A stretch of 64,000 nt of DNA from Dyadobacter sp. CY343 (GTDB lineage: Bacteria > Bacteroidota > Bacteroidia > Cytophagales > Spirosomataceae), in contig NZ_JAJUXK010000005.1 in assembly GCF_021390335.1 (NCBI RefSeq), forward strand, positions 310,001-374,000, given 5' to 3'. A program made the position numbers and the translations under genes. The first letter of the stretch is position 1; each line of letters starts with the position of its first letter. Below are positions 18,101 through 27,925 of this stretch, one piece after another. The notes beneath the pieces were generated by a model. That model was not told where the DNA came from and did not search any database. It saw only the letters and a program-made list of their open reading frames with translations.

Positions 18101-20758
18101 ATTTGGCGCAGTCATTTGAGGCAGGTTTTCGAGTGCTTCGATTTTTTTGCCCCGCATCAGCCACTTGGATTTCAGATATGCCGATGCAGTATGCCATTTT
18201 TTGGCCTTTACAGGGAAGGTCACATTCAGCTCTTTCAGTACTTTTAATGAAAGTGATATGGCTTCAAATGGCTGCTCGTGAAATATCAGGCTTTGAATCT
18301 GGATCTGGTAAAGTTTGATCTTATCCTCATTTTTAGCAGCAACTAATGCAGTTTCAGCTACCTCCATGCAGGTCGCAGCGTCGCCGGCGAGGTAGGCACT
18401 TTCGGCCAGGTGGAGGTGGAGATCGAGAGCGAGCTGGTAAGCATCAGTCCAGTCTGCCCACACCAGAAGCTCTTTGCCGATCCGGAAATAAGCCATTGCC
18501 ACGGAGTAGGCAGCCGACGAACGTGCTTTTTTACCTGCTTCAAAATTCAGTTCCGCAATTTTGTATCGCTCCCCGGGTTGGGCAAAGTCCTGGTGGTGGT
18601 TGAGGTGATTGACGATCTCGAAAAGCTGGTCGTAACGTTCAGCCGCGGAAAGCCTTTCGAGTAAAAAATAGCCGATATTCACATGCAGCTCACTTCTGGC
18701 TTCAACCGACAGCAGATTATATGCCGCTTGCTGCACCTGATCGTGGACGAAACGGTAGCGTTTGATATTAAGAAATCGCGTTTCATTCCCCCGCTCGTCG
18801 GAAAGTTGCAGCAAATTTTCAGCGACGGCTTCACGCAGATCTTCCGAAATTTCCTGCGGCGTCTTGTCATTCAATGCGGAAAGTATGAGCAGATCAAAAT
18901 CCGAGCCGATGCAGGACGCGGTAACCAATGCCTGGCGCGCCGGTTCGCGCAGATTGTTGATTTTTGATGTCAATAACTGCTGCGACGATCCTGATAATGC
19001 ATAACCTCTCACTTCGTGCTGGTCCCAGGTCCATTTGCGAAGCTTAGTGTTATATCTCACCAGTTCATTGGAAACCAGATCTTTGAGTGTTTCAGATACG
19101 AAAAACGGATTGCCTAAGGTGCGCGTGAAAACCATATCCGCCAGTTGGGCAGCAACTTTCGGCGGACAGGAAAAAGTATCCGAAATGAGTGCGGTAATAT
19201 CGGCAGGTTGTAAAGGGTATAAAGTAAGCTGGGATAAATTCGAATCTGCCGTGTCCAGTTCTTTCAATGCCGTTCTCAATGGATGCTTTTCCGAAAGCTC
19301 ATTGTCGCGGTAAGTTCCTGTTATGAAGAGGTTTGAGCCTTCCACCGAGTAGGTAACGCGGCTCAGAAAGCGCAGACTCGAAGGGTCGGCCCAATGCAGG
19401 TCATCCAGAAAAATAACGAGGGGATGTTCCTTTTTTGTGAATACATTAATAAAACCGGTAAATACGTTCACAAACCGGTTCTGCGCTTCAATAGGAGTCA
19501 AAGTTTCCACCGCCGGCTGCTTTCCGATCATTTTTTCCAGGTCGGGAATTACGTCGACGATTATCTGGCCAAACTGGCCCACCGCATCCAGGATCTGCGC
19601 TTTCCAATATGTCGCGTCCTGATGAGATATTTTACAAATGAGTTCTTTGAAAGCCTGTATAATCGCTTCAAAAGGAACATTTTGTAGATATTGATCAAAC
19701 TTTCCTGTAATAAAAAGCGCACGCGGTTCCACCCGCTTTTGCAGCGCGCGGATCAGTGAGGATTTACCAATACCCGAATTTCCGGATACTAAAAACATTT
19801 CATTACGGTCGCCAGAGCGTTCAAATGCTGCTAGCAGTAAGTCAAGCTCGCGGTCTCTTCCATATAACTTTTCGGTAATGCCAAACTGGCCGGGAAAGTC
19901 GTGCCCGCCAATCTGGAAATGTGTATTCGGGCTATTTTTGAGAAAATTTTCCAGGCAGGTCGCCAGGTCAGCGCGTATTCCTCTGGTAGTCTGGTAACGG
20001 TCGGAAGGTTTTTTAGCTATCAGCTTTAAGATAATGCTCGAAATACAGGAAGGGATTTCCGGATTAATAGTCGACGGATTTGTGGGCGTGCGCGCCATGT
20101 GTGCGTGTACGAGCTCATTGGGATCTGCATTTTCAAAAGGCAGCACACCTGTGAAAAGCTGGTAGAACATCACGCCCAGGTTGTAATATTCCGAGCGAAA
20201 GTCTACCGGCGTATCCGTAAGCCCGCTTTGCTCGGGCGACATGTATTGCAATGCGGTCAGGTTCGTATTCCTGCCTGCATTTTGTTCCTTCCTATCCATA
20301 CCAGCAGCGCTGCTCAGGTCGATCAGGCGGGCCTGGAATGTTTCCGGGTTGACAAGAAAATGGGCTGGCCGCAGGTCGGAGTGAGAGATCCCGTGGTATT
20401 GCAACTCTTCCAGGATCAGCGTAAGAGAAGTGGCCAGGTGAAGCGCCGCGGGAATAGAGAGGCGGTTTTCGGTCAGAAAACTTTCGAGGCTGCATCCTTC
20501 AAAATCATCCATTTCGAGCACCAGATAGTTTTCAGGCCTTAAAATCCGGGTATAATTTAATATCCCTGTAAAAGAAAATGCGCTTCCGAAAGCAAATTCC
20601 TGTTCAATTTCCTGACAAGCCGGGTCCAGCATTCCGGTGAATGGAATGATCTTCAAAATCACATTTTTCCCGGATATATCGTCCACCGCGCGTACCAGCG
20701 ATTTATTAAGTTCTTTGTATAGTTCGGCAGTGATTCGGTATTTCTCGATGATTGTCAT
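15134..20758 (-). CDS. Kinase-like/AAA ATPase/TPR/GAF hybrid histidine kinase with C-terminal receiver
   Basis: 1874 residues. Domains in order: protein-kinase-like domain (about 1-270), AAA/NACHT-like ATPase with Walker A SGNSGIGKSS (about 329) and Walker B LVIFLDDLHWAD (about 451), a long helical/TPR-like region (about 640-1290), GAF domain (about 1310-1460), coiled coil, HisKA with [18 protein letters not shown] (His about 1512), HATPase with NLAGNAVKF, DTGIGI and GTGLGLF, and a receiver with ILMDVKMPVMDGY (Asp about 1796). This order matches the known trifunctional kinase/ATPase/sensor histidine kinase family. The kinase-like part looks degenerate: the Gly-rich loop is absent, HSDLRPAHFLV replaces HRDLKxxN, and IDLSS replaces DFG. 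It overlaps the convergent Hpt gene by 4 nt. Confidence 0.95.
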   Translation of the reverse strand: MTIIEKYRITAELYKELNKSLVRAVDDISGKNVILKIIPFTGMLDPACQEIEQEFAFGSAFSFTGILNYTRILRPENYLVLEMDDFEGCSLESFLTENRLSIPAALHLATSLTLILEELQYHGISHSDLRPAHFLVNPETFQARLIDLSSAAGMDRKEQNAGRNTNLTALQYMSPEQSGLTDTPVDFRSEYYNLGVMFYQLFTGVLPFENADPNELVHAHMARTPTNPSTINPEIPSCISSIILKLIAKKPSDRYQTTRGIRADLATCLENFLKNSPNTHFQIGGHDFPGQFGITEKLYGRDRELDLLLAAFERSGDRNEMFLVSGNSGIGKSSLIRALQKRVEPRALFITGKFDQYLQNVPFEAIIQAFKELICKISHQDATYWKAQILDAVGQFGQIIVDVIPDLEKMIGKQPAVETLTPIEAQNRFVNVFTGFINVFTKKEHPLVIFLDDLHWADPSSLRFLSRVTYSVEGSNLFITGTYRDNELSEKHPLRTALKELDTADSNLSQLTLYPLQPADITALISDTFSCPPKVAAQLADMVFTRTLGNPFFVSETLKDLVSNELVRYNTKLRKWTWDQHEVRGYALSGSSQQLLTSKINNLREPARQALVTASCIGSDFDLLILSALNDKTPQEISEDLREAVAENLLQLSDERGNETRFLNIKRYRFVHDQVQQAAYNLLSVEARSELHVNIGYFLLERLSAAERYDQLFEIVNHLNHHQDFAQPGERYKIAELNFEAGKKARSSAAYSVAMAYFRIGKELLVWADWTDAYQLALDLHLHLAESAYLAGDAATCMEVAETALVAAKNEDKIKLYQIQIQSLIFHEQPFEAISLSLKVLKELNVTFPVKAKKWHTASAYLKSKWLMRGKKIEALENLPQMTAPNQLAAMRFLQNITAASFSAIPELYPLMVLKMVELSLKYGIAPESAITFATYGAIVNAIEYNHDACYRYGNVALKLADRFENSAARARTLLIYNIVNRSSGQHTNEVLEPLRVSYQTGIEMGDVEYCSYASSTYSFHLLLSGKNLHWVKHEILRYNQLPRSLSKGAVSHHNEPLIQIASNLLGENEDPVVLTGEYFDEGEAFSGIFALKNNSRMFVCFAYKLALAYLSGELERGLALTRHADAFAGNVRGSQFESLFSFFFGLLNIALYKKGGNNGYLKTAAKHRDKIRKLSRQVPINLEHRFYLMEAELFAANGNTQQAVAYYDKAIKTGIENGHLHEAALANELCGKFWQEKGQVKMALSYLSVALDGYREWGCVIKERHLLAEFPALSQGFQDHAAIISPKNGAGESIVSTLDLATLMKTSTAISSEVVFGRLLEKLMQFAIENAGAQSGYFILDWGGELYIEARRSVIDGASDIRKIRLADSDQLPASMIEHVFNTKSDVVLHDALASDVFKNDPIVIQREIRSVLCIPALNQGKLVGVLYLENNLATAVFTNERTQLLKLLSGQIAVSIENAILYEKLEQKVAVRTAEIQVQKEEIERQKLLVEEKSKFKEQFFANMSHEIRTPMTAILGMSELIFDTQLDAKQTEYAKGIRYSSENLLAIINDILDYSKIEAGKFSFVNKPFQVRDRMNRLGYILRVIAEEKGLKLAVTVDEDVSQQLIGDPIRLHQILLNLAGNAVKFTDNGLVSIKVSVVNKDRESEELLFEVIDTGIGIAEDKLAYIFETFTRIDDDLNTKQSGTGLGLFIAKKLVEEQGGSMQVNSTLGKGTRFSFNLTFEVCSPGDHVEDGEEDSNLADVSILLVEDNLFNQVVAEETLKKIIQNVRVTIADNGENALRKLDEASFDIILMDVKMPVMDGYKATRAIRGREKDKHTPILAFTSNANPAEAQKCRDAGMDDYITKPIEAKKLKYKIRKLLKGAIQTEPTS

Positions 20759-20906
20759 GGAAGAGCGTGAGGTTGCATAAAACGTTGTGTTTCAAAGTAA
20801 AGCAAAATAAACTTTCACGTACTATCTTTAAATTCAAAGGGCTTAATTTTAATAATTTTTTATACTTTTTAAGGAGTTGTTACGACTTGGCCGCTTCGCC
20901 GCATAT

Positions 20907-20914
20907 TATCTTTG
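20907..20914 (+). promoter_or_regulatory. Bacteroidota-type -7 element before flavin monooxygenase gene
   Basis: TATCTTTG fits TAnnTTTG. A TTGG at 20887-20890 lies 16 nt upstream and could serve as a -33 element with slightly short spacing. The start codon is 32 nt downstream. Confidence 0.45.
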
Positions 20915-20946
20915 CTACTGTCAAAACGAGATCAAAAACACAGAAT

Positions 20947-22197
20947 ATGAGAAAGATAGCAATCATGGGAGCAGGACAGTCGGGGTTACACCTGGCGATC
21001 AGACTTGTAAAAAGCGGGTACGACGTAACGGTCATTTCAGAACGCTCGGCGGAGGAGATATTCAACGGCCCGCCGACGGGTGCTACCTACCTTTTCCACG
21101 ATACGCTTCAACTCGAGCGGGAGCTTGGGCTGGACTTTTGGAGCGACACCGCGTACCATTCCACAGGTTTTAATATCAACTTCGGAAAACCCGACGGTAA
21201 CTTTGCTTTCGGCATCAGCTCCCGCACCAGCAAGCCCGGTGCGTCCATTGACCAGCGCCTCAAATTTTATCAGTGGATCAAGCTTTTTGAAAAACTGGGC
21301 GGTAAATTCATCGTCAGCGACACTACACCGTCCGACCTGCTTGCCTGCACAGCTCAGTTTGATCTGGTGATCGTATCTTCGGGAAAAGGCCCGCTGGCCC
21401 GGCTTTTCACCAAAGACGAAGATCGCTCGACGCACGAAAAGCCTGCGCGCAAACTGGTGCAGCTGCATATCAACGACTTCGAACAACCAGAAAAAACAAA
21501 ATTTACGTCCATTACCCTGGATGCATTAATGGGGGGCGGGGAAATTATTACTGCGCCGTTTTATCAGAAAGACGATATTCAATGCTCATTTATCCTGATT
21601 GAGGCTATTCCTGGTGGCCCGATGGATGTTTTCGATGAGGCGACGACGGCTTCCGAGCTGCTGGTGAAGGCGAAGGAAATGATCCGTACGTACCTGCCGT
21701 GGCGTTACGCGGCTTTTGAAAATGCAGAAGTGATCGCCGATAATGCGTTTTTGAAAGGTTCATTCACGCCGGTAGTACGCAAGCCGGTGGTACAACTCAA
21801 CTCGACTGCCGCGGTGCTGGGGGTAGGAGATACGGTGATTTTGAACGATCCTATTGTGGGCCAGGGAGGTAACAATGCATCCAAAATGGCGAATGCGTAT
21901 GCGAAATCGATCATTGCCAGAGGGGACAAACCTTTTGATGTGGCGTGGATGAATGAGACGTTCGAAGGTTTTTGGGATTATTCCAAATACGTGAACCGTT
22001 TTTCTGACATTTTTCTGGCACCTGCGAAGCCACATGTGGTGGAGGTATTGGGGGCCGCTACGCAGAACCCGGATATCGCCTCCGATTTTGTAAACGGATT
22101 CAATCACCCGCCTGCGCTCTTCCCCTGGCTGGACGATGCGGATGCCGCGCGGGAATATCTGACCGCCAAAATGCGCAGCGCAGAGCCCGTGATGTAA
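20947..22197 (+). CDS. Styrene/indole-monooxygenase-like FAD-dependent oxygenase
   Basis: 416 residues from the ATG at 20947; an open frame extends 65 codons upstream but is AT-rich and lies across the likely promoter. The Rossmann FAD motif is IMGAGQSGLHLA near the N-terminus. The C-terminal part shows GVGDTVILNDPIVGQGGNNASKMANAY, split here as the conserved region at about 295-325 with the GQGGN element characteristic of StyA-like oxygenases. Length agrees with StyA (about 415). These are two-component enzymes needing an external flavin reductase, and none is visible in the window. Substrate is unknown; styrene or indole epoxidation is only the family precedent. Confidence 0.85.
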   Translation: MRKIAIMGAGQSGLHLAIRLVKSGYDVTVISERSAEEIFNGPPTGATYLFHDTLQLERELGLDFWSDTAYHSTGFNINFGKPDGNFAFGISSRTSKPGASIDQRLKFYQWIKLFEKLGGKFIVSDTTPSDLLACTAQFDLVIVSSGKGPLARLFTKDEDRSTHEKPARKLVQLHINDFEQPEKTKFTSITLDALMGGGEIITAPFYQKDDIQCSFILIEAIPGGPMDVFDEATTASELLVKAKEMIRTYLPWRYAAFENAEVIADNAFLKGSFTPVVRKPVVQLNSTAAVLGVGDTVILNDPIVGQGGNNASKMANAYAKSIIARGDKPFDVAWMNETFEGFWDYSKYVNRFSDIFLAPAKPHVVEVLGAATQNPDIASDFVNGFNHPPALFPWLDDADAAREYLTAKMRSAEPVM

Positions 22198-22247
22198 TAT
22201 GCTTTTTGGATAAACTATTTTTATTTACTCAAACGTAGAACTACTTA

Positions 22248-23255
22248 ATGAACAAGCTCAACTTCGCATCCCCCGCGGTTGCAGAACGGGAGACCTATGT
22301 CTCCATGCAACAAACAAAAGGTCCTGTCATCCAGTCGCAGAGCATTTCCCTATTACATGAAATGGTTGCCCGGGGCGGCCCCGAGCCGGCGGAGTACCCG
22401 CTTTTGGATCAGTTGATGCAGCAATTGTACCGTATGCAGCAAAATGGGTACATCAGCGAGTCACAGACAGCCTTCCTGCAAAGTATTTTTGATGAAGGCT
22501 TTTTAGCCAATACCATTCACGGGTACGTTTACCGGAAACCGTTAGGATATGCCGGCGACTATGCGCTGATCGATATGATTTACACCTACGATAGTTTTGG
22601 TCACCCCGGCTTCGAAAAATGGGACCGTTACTTTCACGATCAGGCAGCCACTCAGGCAGTGCGCAACCGTAAGGATTTCTTTAAGCAAAATATCCTGGAA
22701 AAGCTGAAAGGCAGAAATGGTGTTCTTAACTTGCTGAACGTCGCCAGCGGCCCTGCCAGGGATTTATTTGAACTATATCAGACAATAGATCCGGAGATGT
22801 TGAAGGCAACCTGCGTAGATATTGATTCCCGTGCAGTAGCTTTTGCTGGCGATCTTTGTAAAGCTTACGAGAGCCAGATCAGCTTTCGACAGAAGAATAT
22901 TCTGCGTTTTTCGAGTGCGGAGAAATACGATGTGATCTGGTCGGCCGGACTGTTTGATTATTTTGAGGACAAAATTTTTGTAATAGCTATCAAGCGCTTA
23001 CTTACTTTTCTGAAACCAGGCGGAGAGATACTGATCGGTAACTTCTCGGAAAATAATCCCAGCAGGGGTTATATGGAAATTTTTGGGGAATGGTTGCTGA
23101 TCCACAGAAGCGCGGAGGAGTTAACCCGGCTTTCAATGGAAGCGGGCGTACATCCTGCGAATATCTCCGTGGAGCAAGAGCCGCTGGGAATCAATCTGTT
23201 CCTGAGAATACGAAGTGCAATACCCGCTGAACAAGCTGCATTGTGCATGAACTAG
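22248..23255 (+). CDS. Class I SAM-dependent methyltransferase, PhcB-like
   Basis: 335 residues. The SAM-binding motif I is LLNVASGPARDLFEL (about 165-180), with CVDIDSRAV as motif II and VIWSAGLFDYFEDK and FLKPGGEILIGNF downstream. An N-terminal region of about 130 residues contains KPLGYAGDYALIDMIY. The GYAGDY and SAGLFDY signatures resemble the group annotated as 3-hydroxypalmitate methyl ester signal synthesis (PhcB); this link is from memory of the motifs and not proven. It lies 50 nt after the flavin monooxygenase on the same strand, so the two may be one operon and act on one small molecule. Confidence 0.82.
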   Translation: MNKLNFASPAVAERETYVSMQQTKGPVIQSQSISLLHEMVARGGPEPAEYPLLDQLMQQLYRMQQNGYISESQTAFLQSIFDEGFLANTIHGYVYRKPLGYAGDYALIDMIYTYDSFGHPGFEKWDRYFHDQAATQAVRNRKDFFKQNILEKLKGRNGVLNLLNVASGPARDLFELYQTIDPEMLKATCVDIDSRAVAFAGDLCKAYESQISFRQKNILRFSSAEKYDVIWSAGLFDYFEDKIFVIAIKRLLTFLKPGGEILIGNFSENNPSRGYMEIFGEWLLIHRSAEELTRLSMEAGVHPANISVEQEPLGINLFLRIRSAIPAEQAALCMN

Positions 23256-23320
23256 ACACGTCTTCTAAGCTCGCTTATTCCGTTGTAAACCCTGAATTTC
23301 GAATTCGTAGGTAGGGAACG

Positions 23321-26300
23321 CTATTGCAGGTCGGGTTGAAGCATTTGGATCTTGTAAAATGCCTTTTTGAGCACACTTTTGAGTGCTTCCAGTTTCATCG
23401 GTTTAGTTGTGTAATCGTTCATTCCAATGGCGAAGCACCTGTTCCGGTCTTCACTCATGGCGTTGGCAGTCAATGCAACAATATAGGGTTTGGGCCCGTG
23501 TCTCTCCCGTATGATCTTGGTAGCCTGAAGTCCGTCCATTTCCGGCATTTGCAAATCCATCAGGATGACATCGTAAGTGTGTGCAGTGAGGTTTTCCAGC
23601 ACCTCCAATCCGTTGCTCACCATGCTGATTTCGTATCCGAGTTTGTTCAGTACATATTCAATGAATTTCTGATTGACAAGGTTGTCTTCCGCCACCAGGA
23701 TCCGCAGCGGATAATGCAGGGCAAAATCAAGTTCCAGTACCTTCGCGCTGATGTTCTGCCCCGGGATCGGCCTGCTCTGGTCTGAGATCTGGTCTGTGTA
23801 ACCGGTCACGATATTGAATCGGAAGGAAGATCCCTTACCATATTCGCTTTCTACCCAGATCACGCCGCCCATTAAACGTACGAGCCTTTCACAAATGACC
23901 AGCCCCAGCCCGGTGCCTCCGTATTTGCGGTTAATGGAAGAGTCGACCTGGGAAAATGCCCGGAACAGGTTCGGAATACTGCTTGTGATGATGCCGATAC
24001 CAGTATCCTTCACCGTAAAGCCGACGCGGACCTGGCTGGATTCCAGTTCGGTTTCCAGACACACGTCAATCGTAATCTGTCCGCGATCGGTGAATTTGAG
24101 TGCATTATTGATCAGGTTTGTTAATATCTGTTTTAACCTCGAACTGTCGCCTACCAGAAAATGCGGAATGCGCTTATCAATGGAATATTGAAGGTCGATA
24201 CCCTTTTGCGAAGCCTGTAAAACGAATAGTTGCACGATTTCCTCCATCGTGATCCGAAGCTCGAATTCGTGGGCTTCCAGGTCCAGCTTACCCGATTCGA
24301 TTTTGGAAAAGTCAAGAATGTCGTTGATCACGTGGACCAGCGTCTCCCCGCATGCTGAAATGGTCCTGGTGTAGTCCCGCTGCTCGGTGCTGAGCTCCGT
24401 TTCAGACAGTAGTGCCGTCATTCCGATCACTCCGTTCATAGGTGTCCGGATCTCGTGGCTCATCGTGGCCAGGAAAATGCTTTTGGCGTGATTGGCGCGT
24501 TCGGCTTCTTCGCGGGCGAGCTGCGCCTCGCTGTGCTGGTCATAAAGTTCCTCTGTCTGCGCGCGCAGTTCCTCCGATTGCGCCTGCAACTCTTCGTTCA
24601 GTGCCTGCAAATGTTCAGACTGTGCATGCAATTCTCCTGCTTGGTTCTGGACCATGGTCGTGCGTTCTTCAACAAGCGATTCCAATGTTGCTTTTTGCCG
24701 CATAATCGCTGCAACCCGGAGTCTGTATAGAAGGTAAATAATGCAAGCCACAAGCAGGAAGCCCAATGCGCGAAACCACCAGGTAGCCCAGAAAGGAGGT
24801 TTAACAACGATAGCAAGGCTTTGCTGCCTTACAACCCACTCCCCCGAAATGTTCTGTGCCTTTACCCGGAAAGTAAATTCCCCCGGCGGCAGGTTGGTGT
24901 ACACAGCTGCGTTTTTGCTCTCTGCGTAATTCCAATCCTCTTCAAATCCTTCCAGATAATAGGCATAGTTTCTTCGGGAAGATGTAAAATCCAGCGCTGC
25001 ATAATCAATGGAAATGAAGGACTGATTATGCGACAAAGTAAGCCGCGTGGCATCGGCGATCTCAGTATCCAGAACTGGTGCGATATTGTCGGGATTCACC
25101 ACCTTTGCATTTTTATTGAGGATCTTAAAACTGGTGATCATAATAGGATAAGCAGCCTGATTGCGGTCGATATGCTGCGGGTTGAACTTATTAAAACCTT
25201 TGAGACCACCGAAATACAAGTTTCCCTGCCGGTCTTTATAAGCTGCTTTTTGTTTGAATTCCCTGCCCTGCAATCCAAATTCAACAGGATAATTTTCGAA
25301 CTTTTCACGCGCCGGATCAAACTTTGAGAGTCCGCCTTTCGCACTGATCCAGAGCATGCCCGAATTGTCTTCAACAATCGCCTGCGTCACGTTATCGATC
25401 AGCCCGTTCTCTGTCGTATACCTTTTAAACTTTTGGTTCGCCGGGTCAAAGCGGACCACGCCTTTTAATGTAGAAAGCCACAAAATGCCATTTCTGTCCT
25501 CCGCAATGCAGGTAACCGCGCCATTGAAAATTCGCTTTGCTACAGCAACCTGGAATCTTGTGAAGGAATCTGTCTCTGGGTGATAACTGTTCAGCTGCCC
25601 TTCGTCGGTACCAATCCATAATGTCCCCTTCCTGTCGACCAGAAAACAATTCACAGTATTGTCCGACAGCGTTTTCATATCATCGGGATCACTGAGGTAA
25701 TGTTTGAATTTTTTTGTAGCCGGGTCAAAAACGTCGAGGCCTTCTCCGTAAGTGCTCAGCCACATTTTGCCATCCGATGCGTTGGCAATTGCATAAACGT
25801 TGTCAGAATACAATGTGTTGGCAGCGTCCGGTTTGTGCCTGTAAACTTCCGAACGGCCCGTTTTCGGGTCGAGCACATTCAGGCCTGAGCCCCACGTTCC
25901 TATCCAAAGTTTACGCGCGTTATCAGGCACAATTGTGAGAATAAACCTGCCGGAAATCCCTTGTCCTGCATTCTTTTTTGAAGATGCAACAAACTGCTGC
26001 TTTGTGATATCGAACAAATTAATGCCCCCGCCGTCGGTCCCGATCCACATTTTTTGGTCGGGATCTTCATAAAAACAAAGTACTGCGTTGTTTGAAAGGC
26101 TACTTGCAGTTGCATTGCGCCGAAAGTGCTGGAAGCCGCTTTCACGTTTGTAAATGTTGATGCCGCTGCTGAAAATGCCCATCCACAAGTTTTCCTGGCT
26201 ATCCTTGAAAATGCAGTCGACAGAATTTCCAGCGACGCTGCTCAGATCAATTTCGTCGTGTATGTAAGATGTGAATGTCCAGCTGCGCGTGTCCAGGATA

Positions 26301-27217
26301 TTCAATCCGCCGTTTTCTGTTCCCATCCAGATGTCACCCTGACTTTCGCTGATGCTGGTAACGCTGTTGTTGGACAGGCTGGCCGGGTTTCCGGGTTCTT
26401 TTTTAAATCGCCGGAATGTGCCGTCGCCGGGCTGGTAAAGGTTCAGCCCGTTTCCATAAGTACCAATCCAGATGCGGCCTTTGGAATCCTGGAAAATAGA
26501 GCGGACCTCATCTCCTGAAAGCGAATTAGGCCGACTTTTATCAGTAATAAATCTCTTGAAAGAGCCTGTCTGCCGGTTCAGCAGATTCAGTCCGGCAGAA
26601 GTGCCGGCCCAGATATTGTTGTTCTGATCGCAGTAGACTGTATTTACATTATTGCTGCTGAGGCTGTTAGCGCGATCCGGGTTGAAGTGGTAGCGCGCGG
26701 TCACGACCCTTTTCTCTGTATCAAAAAGATCCAATCCACCGGTTGTCGCGAGCCACAATTTTCCGTTTTTGTCAAAAACAATCTGATTAATGTAGTCACC
26801 CGAGACACCATTCTTGTTACTGACGCTGAACATGTAGGCTGTAAAACGCTTTCTCGTACGGTCGAGCACATTCAGGCCGCCTCCGCTTGTCGCAATCCAG
26901 ATATTGCCTGCTTTATCCTCCGTAATACTCGTCACTGCATTGTTGCTCAGGCAGTTCTTGTCTCCTTCTTCGTTTCTGTAAGTTCTGAATTCATGCCCGT
27001 CGTACCGACTCAATCCGGCGCTGGTACCTATCCATATAAAACCTTTACTGTCTTGGAAAAAACAATTCACGTTATTGTCAACAAGGCCGTTTTCTGAGGA
27101 TAAGTGCCGAAAATGGAGGGGCTTATTTTGGCACAACGCCCGCAATGAGAAAAAGGATGTGAGTAGAAGGTAAATGAAAACACAACGACAGAACATCATG
27201 TTATTCTCAGCGGACAT
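23321..27217 (-). CDS. Two-component-regulator-propeller hybrid histidine kinase without DNA-binding output
   Basis: 1298 residues. After a signal peptide (about 1-30), two seven-bladed propellers (about 35-740) are built from repeats such as [17 protein letters not shown] and [18 protein letters not shown]. Next come a Y_Y_Y domain (about 750-820), one membrane span ([19 protein letters not shown], about 830), a Gln/Glu-rich coiled coil, HisKA with [18 protein letters not shown] (His about 919), HATPase ([22 protein letters not shown]) and a receiver ([13 protein letters not shown], Asp about 1219). Classical hybrid two-component systems that sense glycans end in an AraC domain; here the protein stops after the receiver, so output must pass to another protein. 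It is convergent with the methyltransferase gene. Confidence 0.96.
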   Translation of the reverse strand: MSAENNMMFCRCVFIYLLLTSFFSLRALCQNKPLHFRHLSSENGLVDNNVNCFFQDSKGFIWIGTSAGLSRYDGHEFRTYRNEEGDKNCLSNNAVTSITEDKAGNIWIATSGGGLNVLDRTRKRFTAYMFSVSNKNGVSGDYINQIVFDKNGKLWLATTGGLDLFDTEKRVVTARYHFNPDRANSLSSNNVNTVYCDQNNNIWAGTSAGLNLLNRQTGSFKRFITDKSRPNSLSGDEVRSIFQDSKGRIWIGTYGNGLNLYQPGDGTFRRFKKEPGNPASLSNNSVTSISESQGDIWMGTENGGLNILDTRSWTFTSYIHDEIDLSSVAGNSVDCIFKDSQENLWMGIFSSGINIYKRESGFQHFRRNATASSLSNNAVLCFYEDPDQKMWIGTDGGGINLFDITKQQFVASSKKNAGQGISGRFILTIVPDNARKLWIGTWGSGLNVLDPKTGRSEVYRHKPDAANTLYSDNVYAIANASDGKMWLSTYGEGLDVFDPATKKFKHYLSDPDDMKTLSDNTVNCFLVDRKGTLWIGTDEGQLNSYHPETDSFTRFQVAVAKRIFNGAVTCIAEDRNGILWLSTLKGVVRFDPANQKFKRYTTENGLIDNVTQAIVEDNSGMLWISAKGGLSKFDPAREKFENYPVEFGLQGREFKQKAAYKDRQGNLYFGGLKGFNKFNPQHIDRNQAAYPIMITSFKILNKNAKVVNPDNIAPVLDTEIADATRLTLSHNQSFISIDYAALDFTSSRRNYAYYLEGFEEDWNYAESKNAAVYTNLPPGEFTFRVKAQNISGEWVVRQQSLAIVVKPPFWATWWFRALGFLLVACIIYLLYRLRVAAIMRQKATLESLVEERTTMVQNQAGELHAQSEHLQALNEELQAQSEELRAQTEELYDQHSEAQLAREEAERANHAKSIFLATMSHEIRTPMNGVIGMTALLSETELSTEQRDYTRTISACGETLVHVINDILDFSKIESGKLDLEAHEFELRITMEEIVQLFVLQASQKGIDLQYSIDKRIPHFLVGDSSRLKQILTNLINNALKFTDRGQITIDVCLETELESSQVRVGFTVKDTGIGIITSSIPNLFRAFSQVDSSINRKYGGTGLGLVICERLVRLMGGVIWVESEYGKGSSFRFNIVTGYTDQISDQSRPIPGQNISAKVLELDFALHYPLRILVAEDNLVNQKFIEYVLNKLGYEISMVSNGLEVLENLTAHTYDVILMDLQMPEMDGLQATKIIRERHGPKPYIVALTANAMSEDRNRCFAIGMNDYTTKPMKLEALKSVLKKAFYKIQMLQPDLQ

Positions 27218-27450
27218 AAAATTACTTGTAAAGTTTTGTAGAAATATAAGTAGTTAATTTTATATAATACCTGGTACAGAAGAAATTCTATATTTCATGC
27301 ACCCTTGAAATTTATGTGAGGCGCGTAACGCTTGTGCCGCTGGCATTTTGAATCCCTGACACATCCTTCGCGAAACTTCCTGAAAATATGATGATCTTCG
27401 CCAGCGCTATGGCATGTTTTTAGTGCTTTTGGCTTAAAGGATCATTAACT

Positions 27451-27873
27451 ATGGATAAAAGCGGTACTATCATTATCATCGAAGACGACGAAGACGACCG
27501 TTTTGTCCTGGAAGAAGCATTTAAAGAGCTGGGGTTTCCGAACCAAAGAAGGTACTTTTCCGATGGTTTGTCAGCACTCGAATATCTCTACGAAAGCACC
27601 GACAGACCATTCATTATCCTTTCAGATATTAACCTGCCGAAATTGAATGGGCTGGAACTTAGGAAAAAGCTGCATACTGACGCAGAGTTGAACCTCAGGT
27701 GTATTCCCTATATTTTCTTTACAACTGCATTAAACCACCAGGCGGTAATCGATGCTTACAGTAATTCTGCACAAGGTTTTTTTGTAAAACCAGGCGCCTT
27801 TCAGGAAGTTAAAGATACCGTCAGGGTGATCATCGAATACTGGAAAAGCTGCGCCGCGCCGAATAACTTCTGA
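27451..27873 (+). CDS. Single-domain response regulator
   Basis: 140 residues, receiver only. IIIIEDDEDDRFVLEEAF opens the domain, the phospho-acceptor Asp is in ILSDINLPKLNGLEL (about 67), and the conserved Thr and Lys are in IFFTTALNHQ and FFVKPGAFQEV. The insertion before the first receiver strand end and the PKLNG motif match the cyanobacterial Rcp1-like group. It has no output domain. It is divergent from the propeller hybrid kinase across 233 nt, so a functional link is possible but only positional. Confidence 0.92.
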   Translation: MDKSGTIIIIEDDEDDRFVLEEAFKELGFPNQRRYFSDGLSALEYLYESTDRPFIILSDINLPKLNGLELRKKLHTDAELNLRCIPYIFFTTALNHQAVIDAYSNSAQGFFVKPGAFQEVKDTVRVIIEYWKSCAAPNNF

Positions 27874-27925
27874 AAAACGGAATACTCTGGATAGAAAAGC
27901 GAACTGGGCTTATCACCGCTATTCT

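Noticed and set aside
20752-20946. 65-codon N-terminal extension of the flavin monooxygenase
   Set aside because: It is AT-rich, overlaps the divergent kinase start and the likely promoter, and the FAD motif begins just after the ATG at 20947 as in StyA.
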